Program-made: the position numbers and the translations under genes
The notes under the pieces: generated by a model
What the model was told of the DNA's origin: nothing
Databases searched by the model: none
Seen by the model: the letters and a program-made list of their open reading frames with translations, nothing else
Source: Novosphingobium sp. KCTC 2891
Lineage (GTDB): Bacteria; Pseudomonadota; Alphaproteobacteria; Sphingomonadales; Sphingomonadaceae
NCBI RefSeq assembly: GCF_025938155.1
Contig: NZ_JAPCZG010000003.1
Span: 62,001 to 126,000 of the forward strand
Length of the DNA: 64,000 nucleotides
Reading direction: 5' to 3'
In this document: positions 57,601 through 64,000 of the stretch, piece by piece
How positions within the stretch are numbered: position 1 is the stretch's first letter
How the letters are laid out: each line of letters starts with the position of its first letter

Positions 57601-58902
57601 GTAGGCGACCGCTGCCGGATCGGCCGGCAGGCCATCGGGATCGGTGACGATCGCGGTCAGGGCATGGCCGGGCAGGGCCACGCCGGCCAGCGTCACCATT
57701 CCCGGCGTATCGATGATGGTGCCGCCATCGACATGCGCGACAAGGCCGCCGGCGGTCACGTCGAACAGGCCGTCCGAAAAGCGGATCTGCTGGACGGCGA
57801 CCAGCGTGTCGGTGCCTTCGTCGTTGCTGTCGCTGCCGTGGTCGGTCACGCTGACATGGCCTGTCGCCGCATCGATGCTGACGGTGAAGTCGGTGGACTT
57901 GCCGGCATAGACCGCGACATTGGCCGTGCCGTCGCCGCCGTCGAGCAGGTCGTTGCCGCCATCGCCTTCCAGCGTGTCGTTGCCCGATCCGCCATAGACC
58001 TTGTCGTTGCCCGCCCCGGCCACGACGATGTCGTCGCCGCCGCCGGCATAGGCGATGTCGTCGCCGCCCAGCAGGCTGATGAGTTCATCGGCGACGCTGC
58101 CGGTGACCACGTCGTTGCCCTCGGTCGCGGGGACGTTGGGCGTCAGCACCACGCCCGAACCGGGGGTGGTGCCCGCCGTCATGTTCGAGATGACGAGACC
58201 GCTGTCGTAGACATGGTCGCCGGTATCGGCGATGCCGATGGTGATCGAGTTGACCTGGCCCGCGTTGATCGGGGCGACGATCTTCAGCACGTGGCTGACG
58301 CCGTCGTATTCGATGGGCAGGACGTTGCCGGCATTGTCCTGGAAATAGCCTGCCGCAAGGTTCGGCCCGATCACCGAAAGCGGCGCCTTGGGATCATGGT
58401 TGAACAGCGCATAGTTCACGCCGTTGACCACGATCACCGCGCAATCGACGAACTGGTCGACCCATTCGGGATATTCGTCCGAACCGAACACCAGGTCGAA
58501 GCTGACCGAGGTGGCGGCGGGATCGCTGACGGTGAAATTGAACGACAGCGTGGTCGCGTCATAGGACTGCGTCTGGAACACGGTGTTGACCACCGAATCG
58601 ATCAGCGGATTGCCGTTGTTGAAGTTCGTGGCGGTGCCATCGGCGGCATAGACCGTGTTGTCCTGCCCGAACCAGCTCACCGTGTTGACCGTGCCGGGCG
58701 TGGTGCCCGAGGTCAGCAGCAGGCCCGAACCGATGCCCAGCGCGGTCAGCGAACCGTCATAGAGATTGACCGCGTCCGCACCCGAAGCGCTCAGCGTGAT
58801 GCTGCCCGTGTCGACGGAAATGCCTGAATTCGTTCCAAGGAATGTATCGACCAGCCCGCCGAGATTGGTGCCCGACCAGACAGTGAACGGCGTGCTCGTC
58901 AT
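54649..58902 (-). CDS. large RTX adhesin-like protein with choice-of-anchor L domain
   Basis: A 1417-residue protein, probably secreted by a type I system. Residues ~1-235 resemble the choice-of-anchor L domain (DLVFGSDEYPEWVDQFVDCAVI, SITIGIADTGDHVYDSGLVI). RTX calcium-binding repeats follow (~270-325), then a long middle region with cadherin-like (~674-767) and bacterial Ig-like domains (~775-1070), each ending in TDLAGN-type segments. A second RTX block (~1205-1315) and a serralysin-type C-terminal domain follow. This is the build of biofilm adhesins. I start at MTSTPF, with GGAGAGGGACTGGAA upstream. No exporter genes are nearby. It faces the two-component genes. Confidence 0.85.
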   Translation of the reverse strand: MTSTPFTVWSGTNLGGLVDTFLGTNSGISVDTGSITLSASGADAVNLYDGSLTALGIGSGLLLTSGTTPGTVNTVSWFGQDNTVYAADGTATNFNNGNPLIDSVVNTVFQTQSYDATTLSFNFTVSDPAATSVSFDLVFGSDEYPEWVDQFVDCAVIVVNGVNYALFNHDPKAPLSVIGPNLAAGYFQDNAGNVLPIEYDGVSHVLKIVAPINAGQVNSITIGIADTGDHVYDSGLVISNMTAGTTPGSGVVLTPNVPATEGNDVVTGSVADELISLLGGDDIAYAGGGDDIVVAGAGNDKVYGGSGNDTLEGDGGNDLLDGGDGTANVAVYAGKSTDFTVSIDAATGHVSVTDHGSDSNDEGTDTLVAVQQIRFSDGLFDVTAGGLVAHVDGGTIIDTPGMVTLAGVALPGHALTAIVTDPDGLPADPAAVAYQWLVSSDGVNWTDTGMTGKTFALSEGDAGKQVMATASYVDGLGTSEFVASGALAVAAPTGGLAIELMTLATPAGGSVADPLTTLLKNAADLGFTPATAEIAIKAALGLPDVDLRTYDPYAALVANPTDAVAVKVMQVAAQVAMAASISDPTGYNLALAVIGAADKGQVLNLADKATLDTLLAGTDASLLSIVEGLNKDMGDTHSLSAIKLVWNDYCGQTDQLSPYIGHLETLSVHINQAPVGFSAAALADGVQDVPYTILASDLLAGFADPEGSTLAIAALSADTGTLVDNLDGTYTFVPAPGYSGPVELAFTVSDPEGATKAGSTMLIIDAAPAGDTAPPVATLTSDSTGIANGAIGFTLSFSEDVTGVDASAFAVTNGTIVSVSGTGSTFAVVVAPAAGIEGDVTLALGAGTVTDLAGNANGAGAAATQAVDTLAPDAAISYVGPAIATGPVSYAVTFTEAVTGLEASDFVAVNGTVTSVNGTGTAWIVTVTPDADVEGKLSLALPSGAVSDLAGNAGTGAVALPVKVDTRAPTVTSFSPADGAAAVATTANIVATFSEAIAAGSGTIALHLDTPGGAIVETFDAATSGRLQFSGSTLIIDPVATLAEGTHYYVTFSAGSVTDTAGNAFAGTSSYDFTTVAPQPLVLVGTAGVDVLVGGALDDSLNGLALIDKLDGRGGSDTYVIGLAGDHLGAEINDTSTSGTDTVSFTATTASTLTLFAGDTGLEVASVAAGTVALSINASLVQNGLSLIGNAGANTLTGTAFADVLMGGAGNDVLAGGNGIDTASYADMTGAVTVSLALTKAQATGAAGSDTLTSIENLIGGSGNDVLTGNTAANRIDGGAGADSIDGGSGNDALLGGAGADTLVGGAGADSLTGGAGADLFVFKATSESGVTANDAILDFSRTDGDRIDLRLIDAVAGGKDNAFAFVSAFTHVAGQLAASVSGDHYLVQGDLNGDAVADFAIAVWSTAPLGAADFVL

Positions 58903-58999
58903 GATTTCCAGTCCCTCTCCGCCGTCTGCAAGCGAACCACCCGGACGCGAAACATGCGCGACGTGGATTGGTGACGGCGGCCGGGCTATAGATCGCGAT

Positions 59000-59015
59000 G
59001 CTGACACGGGGCTGA
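59000..59015. promoter_or_regulatory. 11-bp-spaced direct repeat before the first response regulator
   Basis: GCTGA at 59000-59004 and 59011-59015, an 11-base period. OmpR/PhoB-type regulators bind such repeats on one face of the DNA. It lies in the divergent region of the adhesin and the two-component genes, 34 bases before the regulator's ATG. Confidence 0.3.
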
Positions 59016-59049
59016 AATCGCCGCCGTTGGCGGGGCAGGGGAGCGTGGC

Positions 59050-59709
59050 ATGGGGGCACTGCTGGTCGAAGACGACCAGATGATGGGCGCGGCGATCGCC
59101 GAAGGGCTCGAGCCGCATTTCCGCGTCGAATGGGTGCGCAACCTTGCCGATGCCGAAGTCGCGCTGCGCGTCGGCGGGCATGACTTCATGGTGCTCGACC
59201 TTGGCCTGCCCGACGGCTCCGGACTTGACCTGCTGCGCGCGGAGCGGCGGCGCGGCAACATGATCCCGGTGCTGATCCTGACCGCGCGGGGCGAGCTGGA
59301 CGACCGGCTGGCGGGGCTGAACAGCGGCGCGGACGACTATCTGGTCAAGCCGTTCGACCTGCCCGAACTGATCGCTCGGTGCGAGGCGATCATGCGCCGC
59401 CTGCGTGGCTCCGGCTCGCCGGTGATCCGGCACGGCCCGCTCACCTATGAACCGGCCACGCGCACGGTTACGCTGGACGGGCAACCATTGCTGCTTTCCG
59501 CGCGCGAACTGGCGGTGCTGGACCTGCTGTTGATCCACCATGGCCGCGTGGTGAGCAAGGCGCAGATCGAGCAGCACCTCTACGACCTCGACGCCGAGAT
59601 CGAGAGCAACACCGTCGAAGTCTATATCTCGCGCCTGCGCCGCAAGATCGGGCACGACATGATCGTCACCATGCGCGGGCTGGGCTATGTCATGCCCCGA
59701 AACGCATGA
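59050..59709 (+). CDS. OmpR/PhoP-type response regulator
   Basis: A 219-residue regulator. The receiver carries phospho-acceptor Asp50 in VLDLGLPDGSG, acidic pair EDD at 7-9, and Lys in VKPFDLPEL. The C-terminal winged helix (~123-219) reads GPLTYEPATRTVTLDGQPLLLSARE and ends RGLGYVM, as in QseB/PmrA-type regulators. The kinase gene starts within its stop codon. The divergent adhesin gene is a plausible target. The start at MGALLVEDD has GGGGAGCG upstream. Confidence 0.92.
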   Translation: MGALLVEDDQMMGAAIAEGLEPHFRVEWVRNLADAEVALRVGGHDFMVLDLGLPDGSGLDLLRAERRRGNMIPVLILTARGELDDRLAGLNSGADDYLVKPFDLPELIARCEAIMRRLRGSGSPVIRHGPLTYEPATRTVTLDGQPLLLSARELAVLDLLLIHHGRVVSKAQIEQHLYDLDAEIESNTVEVYISRLRRKIGHDMIVTMRGLGYVMPRNA

Positions 59710-61067
59710 AGCTCTATTCCCTTCGCCGCGCGACGCTGGGCGCGCTCGTGCTGCCGATGCTGGTGGCGCTGGCCGTCGCGGCCGGCTCGGGCCTGCTGTC
59801 GGCGCGCCGCACGATCGCCATCCTGCGCGATCACGCCATGCAGCAGGAGGCCGCGTTCCTGTTGACCCTGTCGCTCCACGAAGCGGCGGAAGGCGAACAG
59901 CTGGGCACGATCCACAACGCCGAATCCGGCGCGCTGGGCGAACTGCGCGCACAGGGTATCGGCTTCCGCATCTGGTCGGGTGACCGGGTAATGACGGTCG
60001 CGGGCGCATTGCCGCAGGCGGGCAAGTGGGCGCCCGCGCCGGGCTTTGCCGACGTGGCTTTGCAGGGCCGGCCATGGCGGCGCTACGTCATGCGCGATCC
60101 GCAGCTTCCGATCCTGGTCGAAGTGGCAGAGCCGGCCGCTGTCCGCGACAGCATGATGTGGCGGATGGGCGCCAGTGTGGCGGGGCCGCTGCTGCTGCTG
60201 GTCCTCGCCGTCAGCATGATCGCCTCCTATCGCGTGGCCGGCGCGCTCCGGCCCCTCGACCGCATATCGCAGGGCATTCGCGCACGGCACGAGGACGATC
60301 TTTCCCCGCTGGAAGGAGACGTCATCCCGCAGGAAATCGCGCCGCTGGTCGATGCGGTGAACGATCTTCTGGGCCGGCTCGGGGCGGCGCTGCGCAGCGA
60401 GCGGGCCTTCTCCGACAATGCCGCGCATGAACTGCGCACCCCGCTGGCGATCCTCAAGACCCGCGCGCAGCTGGTCCAGCAGGCGCTGTCCGGTGTCGCG
60501 GGGCAGGAGCACCAGGCCGCTGCACTGGTCGAGGCGACCGACCGCGCCACCGCCGTGATCGAGCAGTTGCTGCTGCTTTCGCGCCTGCAATCGGGCCTGT
60601 CGCGCTTCGCGCCGGTCGATCTCTCCGACCTCGCCACGCGCGTGGCGCAGGATCTGGCGGGCGGCGCGCTCACGCGTGGGCACGATGTCGAAGCTCGGAT
60701 CGCGGCGGGTGTCACCGTCTCGGGCAATGCCGATGCGCTGGCGATGCTGGTGCGCAACCTCTTTGAAAACGCGGTTCGCCACGTTCCCGCAGGCGGGTGG
60801 ATCCTGATAGAGGTGGACCGCACGCAGGCGGGCGAACCGGTGCTGCGACTGGTCGACAACGGCCCGGGGCTTCCGCCCGGCAAGCTCGATCTCGCGTTCG
60901 AGCGCTTCACCCGTTTCCCCGGCGGCAGCGCCGAAGGCACCGGGCTGGGCCTGTCCATCGTCAAGCAGATCGCGCTCAGCCACGGCGCGCGGGTCGCCTT
61001 GCGCAACCGGCTCGAAGGCGGCCTGGAGTGCGAGGTCGTGTTCCCGCTCGCAGCGCCGTCGTCCTGA
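59706..61067 (+). CDS. sensor histidine kinase (QseC-like)
   Basis: A 453-residue membrane kinase. Transmembrane helices span about residues 10-32 and 153-175, with a periplasmic sensor of ~120 residues between them. A HAMP-like segment follows, then His241 in SDNAAHELRTPLA as phosphorylated residue, an N-box NLFENAVRHV, and G-boxes DNGPGLPPG and GTGLGLSIVKQI. The periplasmic region is the QseC/PmrB-like type and the ligand is unknown. It is translationally coupled to the regulator through an ATGA overlap. The next two-component pair begins 91 bases later. Confidence 0.92.
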   Translation: MKLYSLRRATLGALVLPMLVALAVAAGSGLLSARRTIAILRDHAMQQEAAFLLTLSLHEAAEGEQLGTIHNAESGALGELRAQGIGFRIWSGDRVMTVAGALPQAGKWAPAPGFADVALQGRPWRRYVMRDPQLPILVEVAEPAAVRDSMMWRMGASVAGPLLLLVLAVSMIASYRVAGALRPLDRISQGIRARHEDDLSPLEGDVIPQEIAPLVDAVNDLLGRLGAALRSERAFSDNAAHELRTPLAILKTRAQLVQQALSGVAGQEHQAAALVEATDRATAVIEQLLLLSRLQSGLSRFAPVDLSDLATRVAQDLAGGALTRGHDVEARIAAGVTVSGNADALAMLVRNLFENAVRHVPAGGWILIEVDRTQAGEPVLRLVDNGPGLPPGKLDLAFERFTRFPGGSAEGTGLGLSIVKQIALSHGARVALRNRLEGGLECEVVFPLAAPSS

Positions 61068-61103
61068 TCGTGCCCACCCCTCTTGACCCCGCATCCTGGC
61101 CTC

Positions 61104-61122
61104 GCGTCAGGACCGCGTCAGG
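61104..61122 (+). promoter_or_regulatory. direct-repeat box before the second response regulator
   Basis: GCGTCAGG occurs at 61104-61111 and at 61115-61122, an 11-base period. The same box, with the same spacing, lies before the RND adaptor gene. An OmpR-type regulator is the likely ligand. Confidence 0.55.
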
Positions 61123-61158
61123 TTGGCGCGCCAATGCACGGCCGGTTGGAGGCACGCC

Positions 61159-61836
61159 ATGCGGCTGTTGATCGTAGAGGACAATGCGCGGCTGGCATCG
61201 CTGGTCGCGGACGCGCTCGCCCGCAAGGGCATGACCTGCGACACCGCCGGATCGCTGGACGATGCCGACGCCGCGCTCGCCAGCGCCAGTTTCGATGCCA
61301 TCCTGCTCGATCTTGGCCTGCCCGACGGCGATGGCCGCCTGTGGCTGCAAGCGCGTCGGCGTGGCGGTTTCTCGGTGCCGGTGCTGATGCTGACCGCGCG
61401 CGGGGCGCTCAACGACCGGGTGGGCGGCCTCGATGCAGGGGCGGACGACTATCTGGTCAAGCCGGCCGAGACCGAGGAAATCGCCGCTCGTCTGCGCGCC
61501 CTGCTGCGCCGCCCCGGACCGCGGGCGGATACGCTGGTGGAGGTGGGTCCGCTCCGGTTCGATACGGCTGCGCAGCGCGCCTGGATCGACGGCGTTCCAC
61601 TGGAACTCACTCGGCGCGAGGTCGGCCTGCTCGAACTGCTGATGCGCCATGCCGGCTCGGTCGTGCGCCGCCAGCAGATCGAGAACGCGCTCTACAGCTT
61701 CGACGAGGAAGTCTCGCCCAACGCTGTCGATGCGGTGGTCTCGCGTCTGCGGCGGCGACTGGACGAGAACGGCGCGCGCCACATGCTGCATACCATCCGC
61801 GGCCTGGGCTATCTGTTGGAGGAGCGCGCGCCATGA
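61159..61836 (+). CDS. OmpR-type response regulator
   Basis: A 225-residue regulator, MRLLIVEDNARL at the start and phospho-acceptor Asp51 in LLDLGLPDGDG. The winged helix opens EVGPLRFDTAAQRAW and ends TIRGLGYLLEE, with PNAVDAVVSRLRRRL as recognition helix region. The kinase gene begins within its stop codon. I start at 61159, which has GGAGGCACGCC upstream, rather than at an in-frame GTG at 61123 that would be inside the direct-repeat box. Its neighbour, the RND adaptor, carries the same upstream box and is its likely target. Confidence 0.92.
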   Translation: MRLLIVEDNARLASLVADALARKGMTCDTAGSLDDADAALASASFDAILLDLGLPDGDGRLWLQARRRGGFSVPVLMLTARGALNDRVGGLDAGADDYLVKPAETEEIAARLRALLRRPGPRADTLVEVGPLRFDTAAQRAWIDGVPLELTRREVGLLELLMRHAGSVVRRQQIENALYSFDEEVSPNAVDAVVSRLRRRLDENGARHMLHTIRGLGYLLEERAP

Positions 61837-62840
61837 ACCTTGGTGGATCGGTAAAGGGGCGTCTTGCGCTCGGCCTCCTGCTGATCGGCCTGTTCGCCAC
61901 GATCACGCTCTGCGCGGCCGTGTTCATCGAATACCGCATCACGCTCACCGATCTGGCGGGACCGCAGGAACTGCGCGCGGCGTGGAAGGAAATGATCGAG
62001 CACGTCGGCCTGCCGATCCTCGTGGTCCTTGCGCCCACGCTGCTCGCCACCAACTGGTTCATCGGGCGCGCCTTCCAGCCCTTGTCGCGCGCCGCCGCCG
62101 CGATCGAGGCGACGCGCGCGGAGCGCGGGGTGCGGGTGGAGACCGATGATTTTCCCGCCGAGGCGCTGCCGTTCGTCGAAGCGATGAATCGCCTGCTCGC
62201 CCGGCTGGACGAGACCGCCGCACAGCAGGAGGCATTTGCTTCGGATGTCGCGCACGAACTGCGCACGCCGCTGACCATTGTGGCGATGGAACTGGAGCGG
62301 CCGGGACCGGTCGATTCCGCGCGGCTGCGAGGCGAGATCATGGCGATGCGCCGGCTGATCGACCAGCTGCTCCTGCTGGCACAGGTCAATGCCGAGGCGA
62401 CTGCGCCGCTCCCCGCCACGGCCTTTGCGCTGGATGCGCTGGCGGAGGATATCGTCAGCCTGACCGCGCCGCAGGTGATCGCCGGCGGGCGGCGGATCGA
62501 ACTGCAAATGCTGGGGCATCCGGGCGAGGTGCATGGCCACCGCGAGGCGGTGGGCGCTGCCTTGCGCAACCTGGTGGAAAACGCGGCGCGTGCCGCCCCT
62601 GCGGGAACCACGGTGCGCATCACCTGCGGGCCCGGGGCGGTGATCCGCGTGGGGGACGATGGGCCGGGGCTACGGCCCGAACAGCTCGCCCGGCTGGTCC
62701 GGCGGCACGAACGTGCGGATCATCCCAGCGCCGAAGGCGCGGGGCTGGGCCTTGCCATCGCGGACCGGATCATGGCCGCCCACGGCGGCTGCCTCGCCAC
62801 CGATTTCGAAGCGCGCGAAATCGTGATGCAGTTTCCTTAA
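61833..62840 (+). CDS. sensor histidine kinase, short periplasmic loop
   Basis: A 335-residue membrane kinase, small for its class. Helices at residues ~10-32 and ~55-75 are separated by a periplasmic loop of only ~22 residues, so it may sense within the membrane or through a partner. His141 in ASDVAHELRTPLT is the phosphorylated residue; N-box NLVENAARAA and G-boxes DDGPGLRP and GAGLGLAIA are complete. It overlaps the regulator as ATGA, and the RND adaptor follows after 54 bases. Confidence 0.9.
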   Translation: MNLGGSVKGRLALGLLLIGLFATITLCAAVFIEYRITLTDLAGPQELRAAWKEMIEHVGLPILVVLAPTLLATNWFIGRAFQPLSRAAAAIEATRAERGVRVETDDFPAEALPFVEAMNRLLARLDETAAQQEAFASDVAHELRTPLTIVAMELERPGPVDSARLRGEIMAMRRLIDQLLLLAQVNAEATAPLPATAFALDALAEDIVSLTAPQVIAGGRRIELQMLGHPGEVHGHREAVGAALRNLVENAARAAPAGTTVRITCGPGAVIRVGDDGPGLRPEQLARLVRRHERADHPSAEGAGLGLAIADRIMAAHGGCLATDFEAREIVMQFP

Positions 62841-62853
62841 CGATAGCTTGCCG

Positions 62854-62872
62854 CCGTCAGGTTGCTGTCAGG
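62854..62872 (+). promoter_or_regulatory. direct-repeat box before the RND adaptor
   Basis: CCGTCAGG at 62854-62861 and CTGTCAGG at 62865-62872, an 11-base period. GTCAGG is shared with the box before the upstream regulator. It ends 22 bases before the adaptor ATG. Confidence 0.55.
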
Positions 62873-62894
62873 CGGGTGCCCTAACCCGCTGTTC

Positions 62895-64000
62895 ATGAAA
62901 CAAGATCGCGTTCTGCTTGCAGCCACCGCCGCCGTCACGCTTGCCGCCGCCGGCTGGTGGGTGCTGGCGTCGAAGTCCGAACAATCGGGGCAGCTGCAAC
63001 AGGCGGAACAGCCGCAGTCCAAGGCTGCCGCACCGAAGCCCGCCGCCGGCATGCTGCTGGTCGAACCTGCCAAGGCGCAGGCGCTGGGGATCGTGCTGGC
63101 CGAGGCGAAGGCCGCGGGCGAGGCGCCCCTCGCCGATCTTCCCGCCACTATCGCGCCCCCGCCCAATGCGCGCGTGGCCGTGCCAGCCACGCTACCGGGC
63201 GTCGTCTTGCGTACGTTTGTGGTCGAAGGCGATGCCGTGCGGGCGGGGCAGCCGCTGGCCACGGTCGCCAGCCGTGATGTGCTGACGCTCGGTGCCGATC
63301 TGTCCCGCGCCAATGCGCGGCTCGGCGTTGCCCGGTCGAGCGCGGCGCGCCTCTCTCAGCTCAGCCGCGAAGGCATCATCGCCGGCGGCCGCGCCGACGA
63401 AGCCCGTGCGCTGGCGGCCGAGGCCGGCGCCGACGTTTCGGAAAAGGCGCGCATCCTGCGCATGGTCGGCGGCCATGGCGGCAGCGGCACCTACACGCTC
63501 AGCGCGCCGATTGCGGGCCGGGTGACCAAGGCCGACATTCTCGCCGGCAGCCCCGTGGATGGCACGTCGGCGCCGTTCGTGATCGATGCCGAGGGCCGCT
63601 ACGAGATCGTGGCGCAAGTGCCCGAACGGCTGGTCGGCACGCTGCGCCCCGGCATGGGTTTGCGCGTGGGCGACAGCGTCGGCACCGTCACCGCCGTCGG
63701 CACGACCATAGATCCGATGACCCGCTCCGCGACGCTCAAGGCCCAAATCCCCGCCGGGCCGGGCGCGATCGCGGGGCGGGCGGCCACGGTGACCGTCCTT
63801 GGGCCTGCCCCGGCCGGGGCGGTCACCGTGCCAACCTCCGCTTTGACCCGCATCGGATCGGACGACGCGGTCTTCGTTGCCGGGCCGAAGGGGTATGCGG
63901 TGCGCAAGGTGCGCTCCGCCGGCGGCGACGCCAGCACCGTGGTCCTGCTGTCGGGCGTGCGCGCCGGGGAGAAGGTGGTGGTTTCGGGCACGAGCGCGCT
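62895..64000 (+). CDS. RND efflux periplasmic adaptor subunit (CzcB-like), 5' part
   Basis: The first 368 codons of a gene that runs off the right edge. MKQDRVLLAATAAVTLAAAGWWVLA is an N-terminal membrane anchor. A Gln/Ala/Pro linker follows, then the barrel-sandwich (lipoyl-like) domain with PGVVLRTFVVEGDAVRAGQPLATV, a helical hairpin around residues 135-185 and the second half of the lipoyl domain (YTLSAPIAGRVTKADILAGSPV). A beta-barrel and membrane-proximal domain complete it. These adaptors couple an RND pump to an outer-membrane channel. The metal type (CzcB/CusB) is favoured by the adjacent two-component pair and copper locus, not by sequence alone. Confidence 0.85.
   Translation, partial: MKQDRVLLAATAAVTLAAAGWWVLASKSEQSGQLQQAEQPQSKAAAPKPAAGMLLVEPAKAQALGIVLAEAKAAGEAPLADLPATIAPPPNARVAVPATLPGVVLRTFVVEGDAVRAGQPLATVASRDVLTLGADLSRANARLGVARSSAARLSQLSREGIIAGGRADEARALAAEAGADVSEKARILRMVGGHGGSGTYTLSAPIAGRVTKADILAGSPVDGTSAPFVIDAEGRYEIVAQVPERLVGTLRPGMGLRVGDSVGTVTAVGTTIDPMTRSATLKAQIPAGPGAIAGRAATVTVLGPAPAGAVTVPTSALTRIGSDDAVFVAGPKGYAVRKVRSAGGDASTVVLLSGVRAGEKVVVSGTSA

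Noticed and set aside
57930..58090. Short repeated units in the adhesin resembling a CRISPR array
   Set aside because: They are codon-level RTX repeats of 27 bases without spacers and lie within a coding frame.
55522..58827. Open frame of 1101 codons on the plus strand opposite the adhesin
   Set aside because: Antisense to a clearly coding gene; the composition reflects the repeats of the real frame read backwards.
58903..60075. N-terminal extension of about 390 codons for the adhesin
   Set aside because: It would lie antisense to the response regulator and the start of its kinase gene; the anchor-L domain and a ribosome-binding site mark MTSTPF at 58902 as the start.

Overview
The window is GC-rich, densely coded chromosomal DNA from an alphaproteobacterium, most likely a member of Sphingomonadales close to Novosphingobium or Sphingobium. 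The evidence is the gene set and gene order: hemC-hemD-mitofilin divergent from tsaD-gpsA, serC-serA-hisZ-purA, an Anbu operon, a GTTC-N7-GTTC (alphaproteobacterial LexA) box in front of uvrB, and ATGA or TTGA stop/start overlaps throughout. The genus is an inference from memory of such loci, not from a search. I see no insertion sequence, prophage, CRISPR array or rRNA.

Layout. 1-4343: DUF3597-like gene start, small membrane protein, alpha/beta hydrolase, two tandem cysteine desulfurases plus a 2Fe-2S ferredoxin, and a DJ-1/PfpI protein. 4450-12874: parC, an SDR oxidoreductase, a DsbD-type thiol:disulfide interchange protein, and a PafA-like phosphatase coupled to a UbiH-type monooxygenase. 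12896-17622: mitofilin-like protein, hemD and hemC on the minus strand, facing tsaD and gpsA. 17615-25390: flippase, HhH membrane protein, lipoprotein, uvrB, secreted glycosidase-like protein, alpha/beta hydrolase. 25499-29571: the Anbu operon (permuted ATP-grasp, alpha-E, transglutaminase, proteasome-like Anbu). 29668-38276: FixJ-like regulator, extensin-like lipoprotein, serC-serA, hisZ, membrane protein, purA, L,D-transpeptidase. 38363-40384: winged-helix regulator behind a LexA-like box, short RTX protein, tRNA-Val.

40385-64000 is more accessory. It holds a decayed LuxR remnant, a redox cluster (LysR, cupin, alcohol dehydrogenase, two aldo/keto reductases, second LysR) with a pentanucleotide microsatellite before the dehydrogenase, and a six-gene copper operon (P1B ATPase, CueR, two small periplasmic proteins, CopA, CopB) behind a textbook MerR-type promoter. 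A chromate transporter, a 1417-residue RTX/Ig-like adhesin, two OmpR-type two-component systems and the start of a CzcB-like RND adaptor follow.

How the parts work together. The 46963-64000 stretch looks like a metal-response region: Cu(I) export and periplasmic oxidation controlled by CueR, chromate efflux, and an RND efflux system probably controlled by the adjacent two-component system, because the promoters of that system and of the adaptor share an 11-bp-spaced direct repeat. The Anbu operon is the most unusual enzymatic system: a proteasome-like hydrolase encoded with a possible peptide-ligating ATP-grasp/alpha-E pair and a transglutaminase-like peptidase, whose substrate is unknown.
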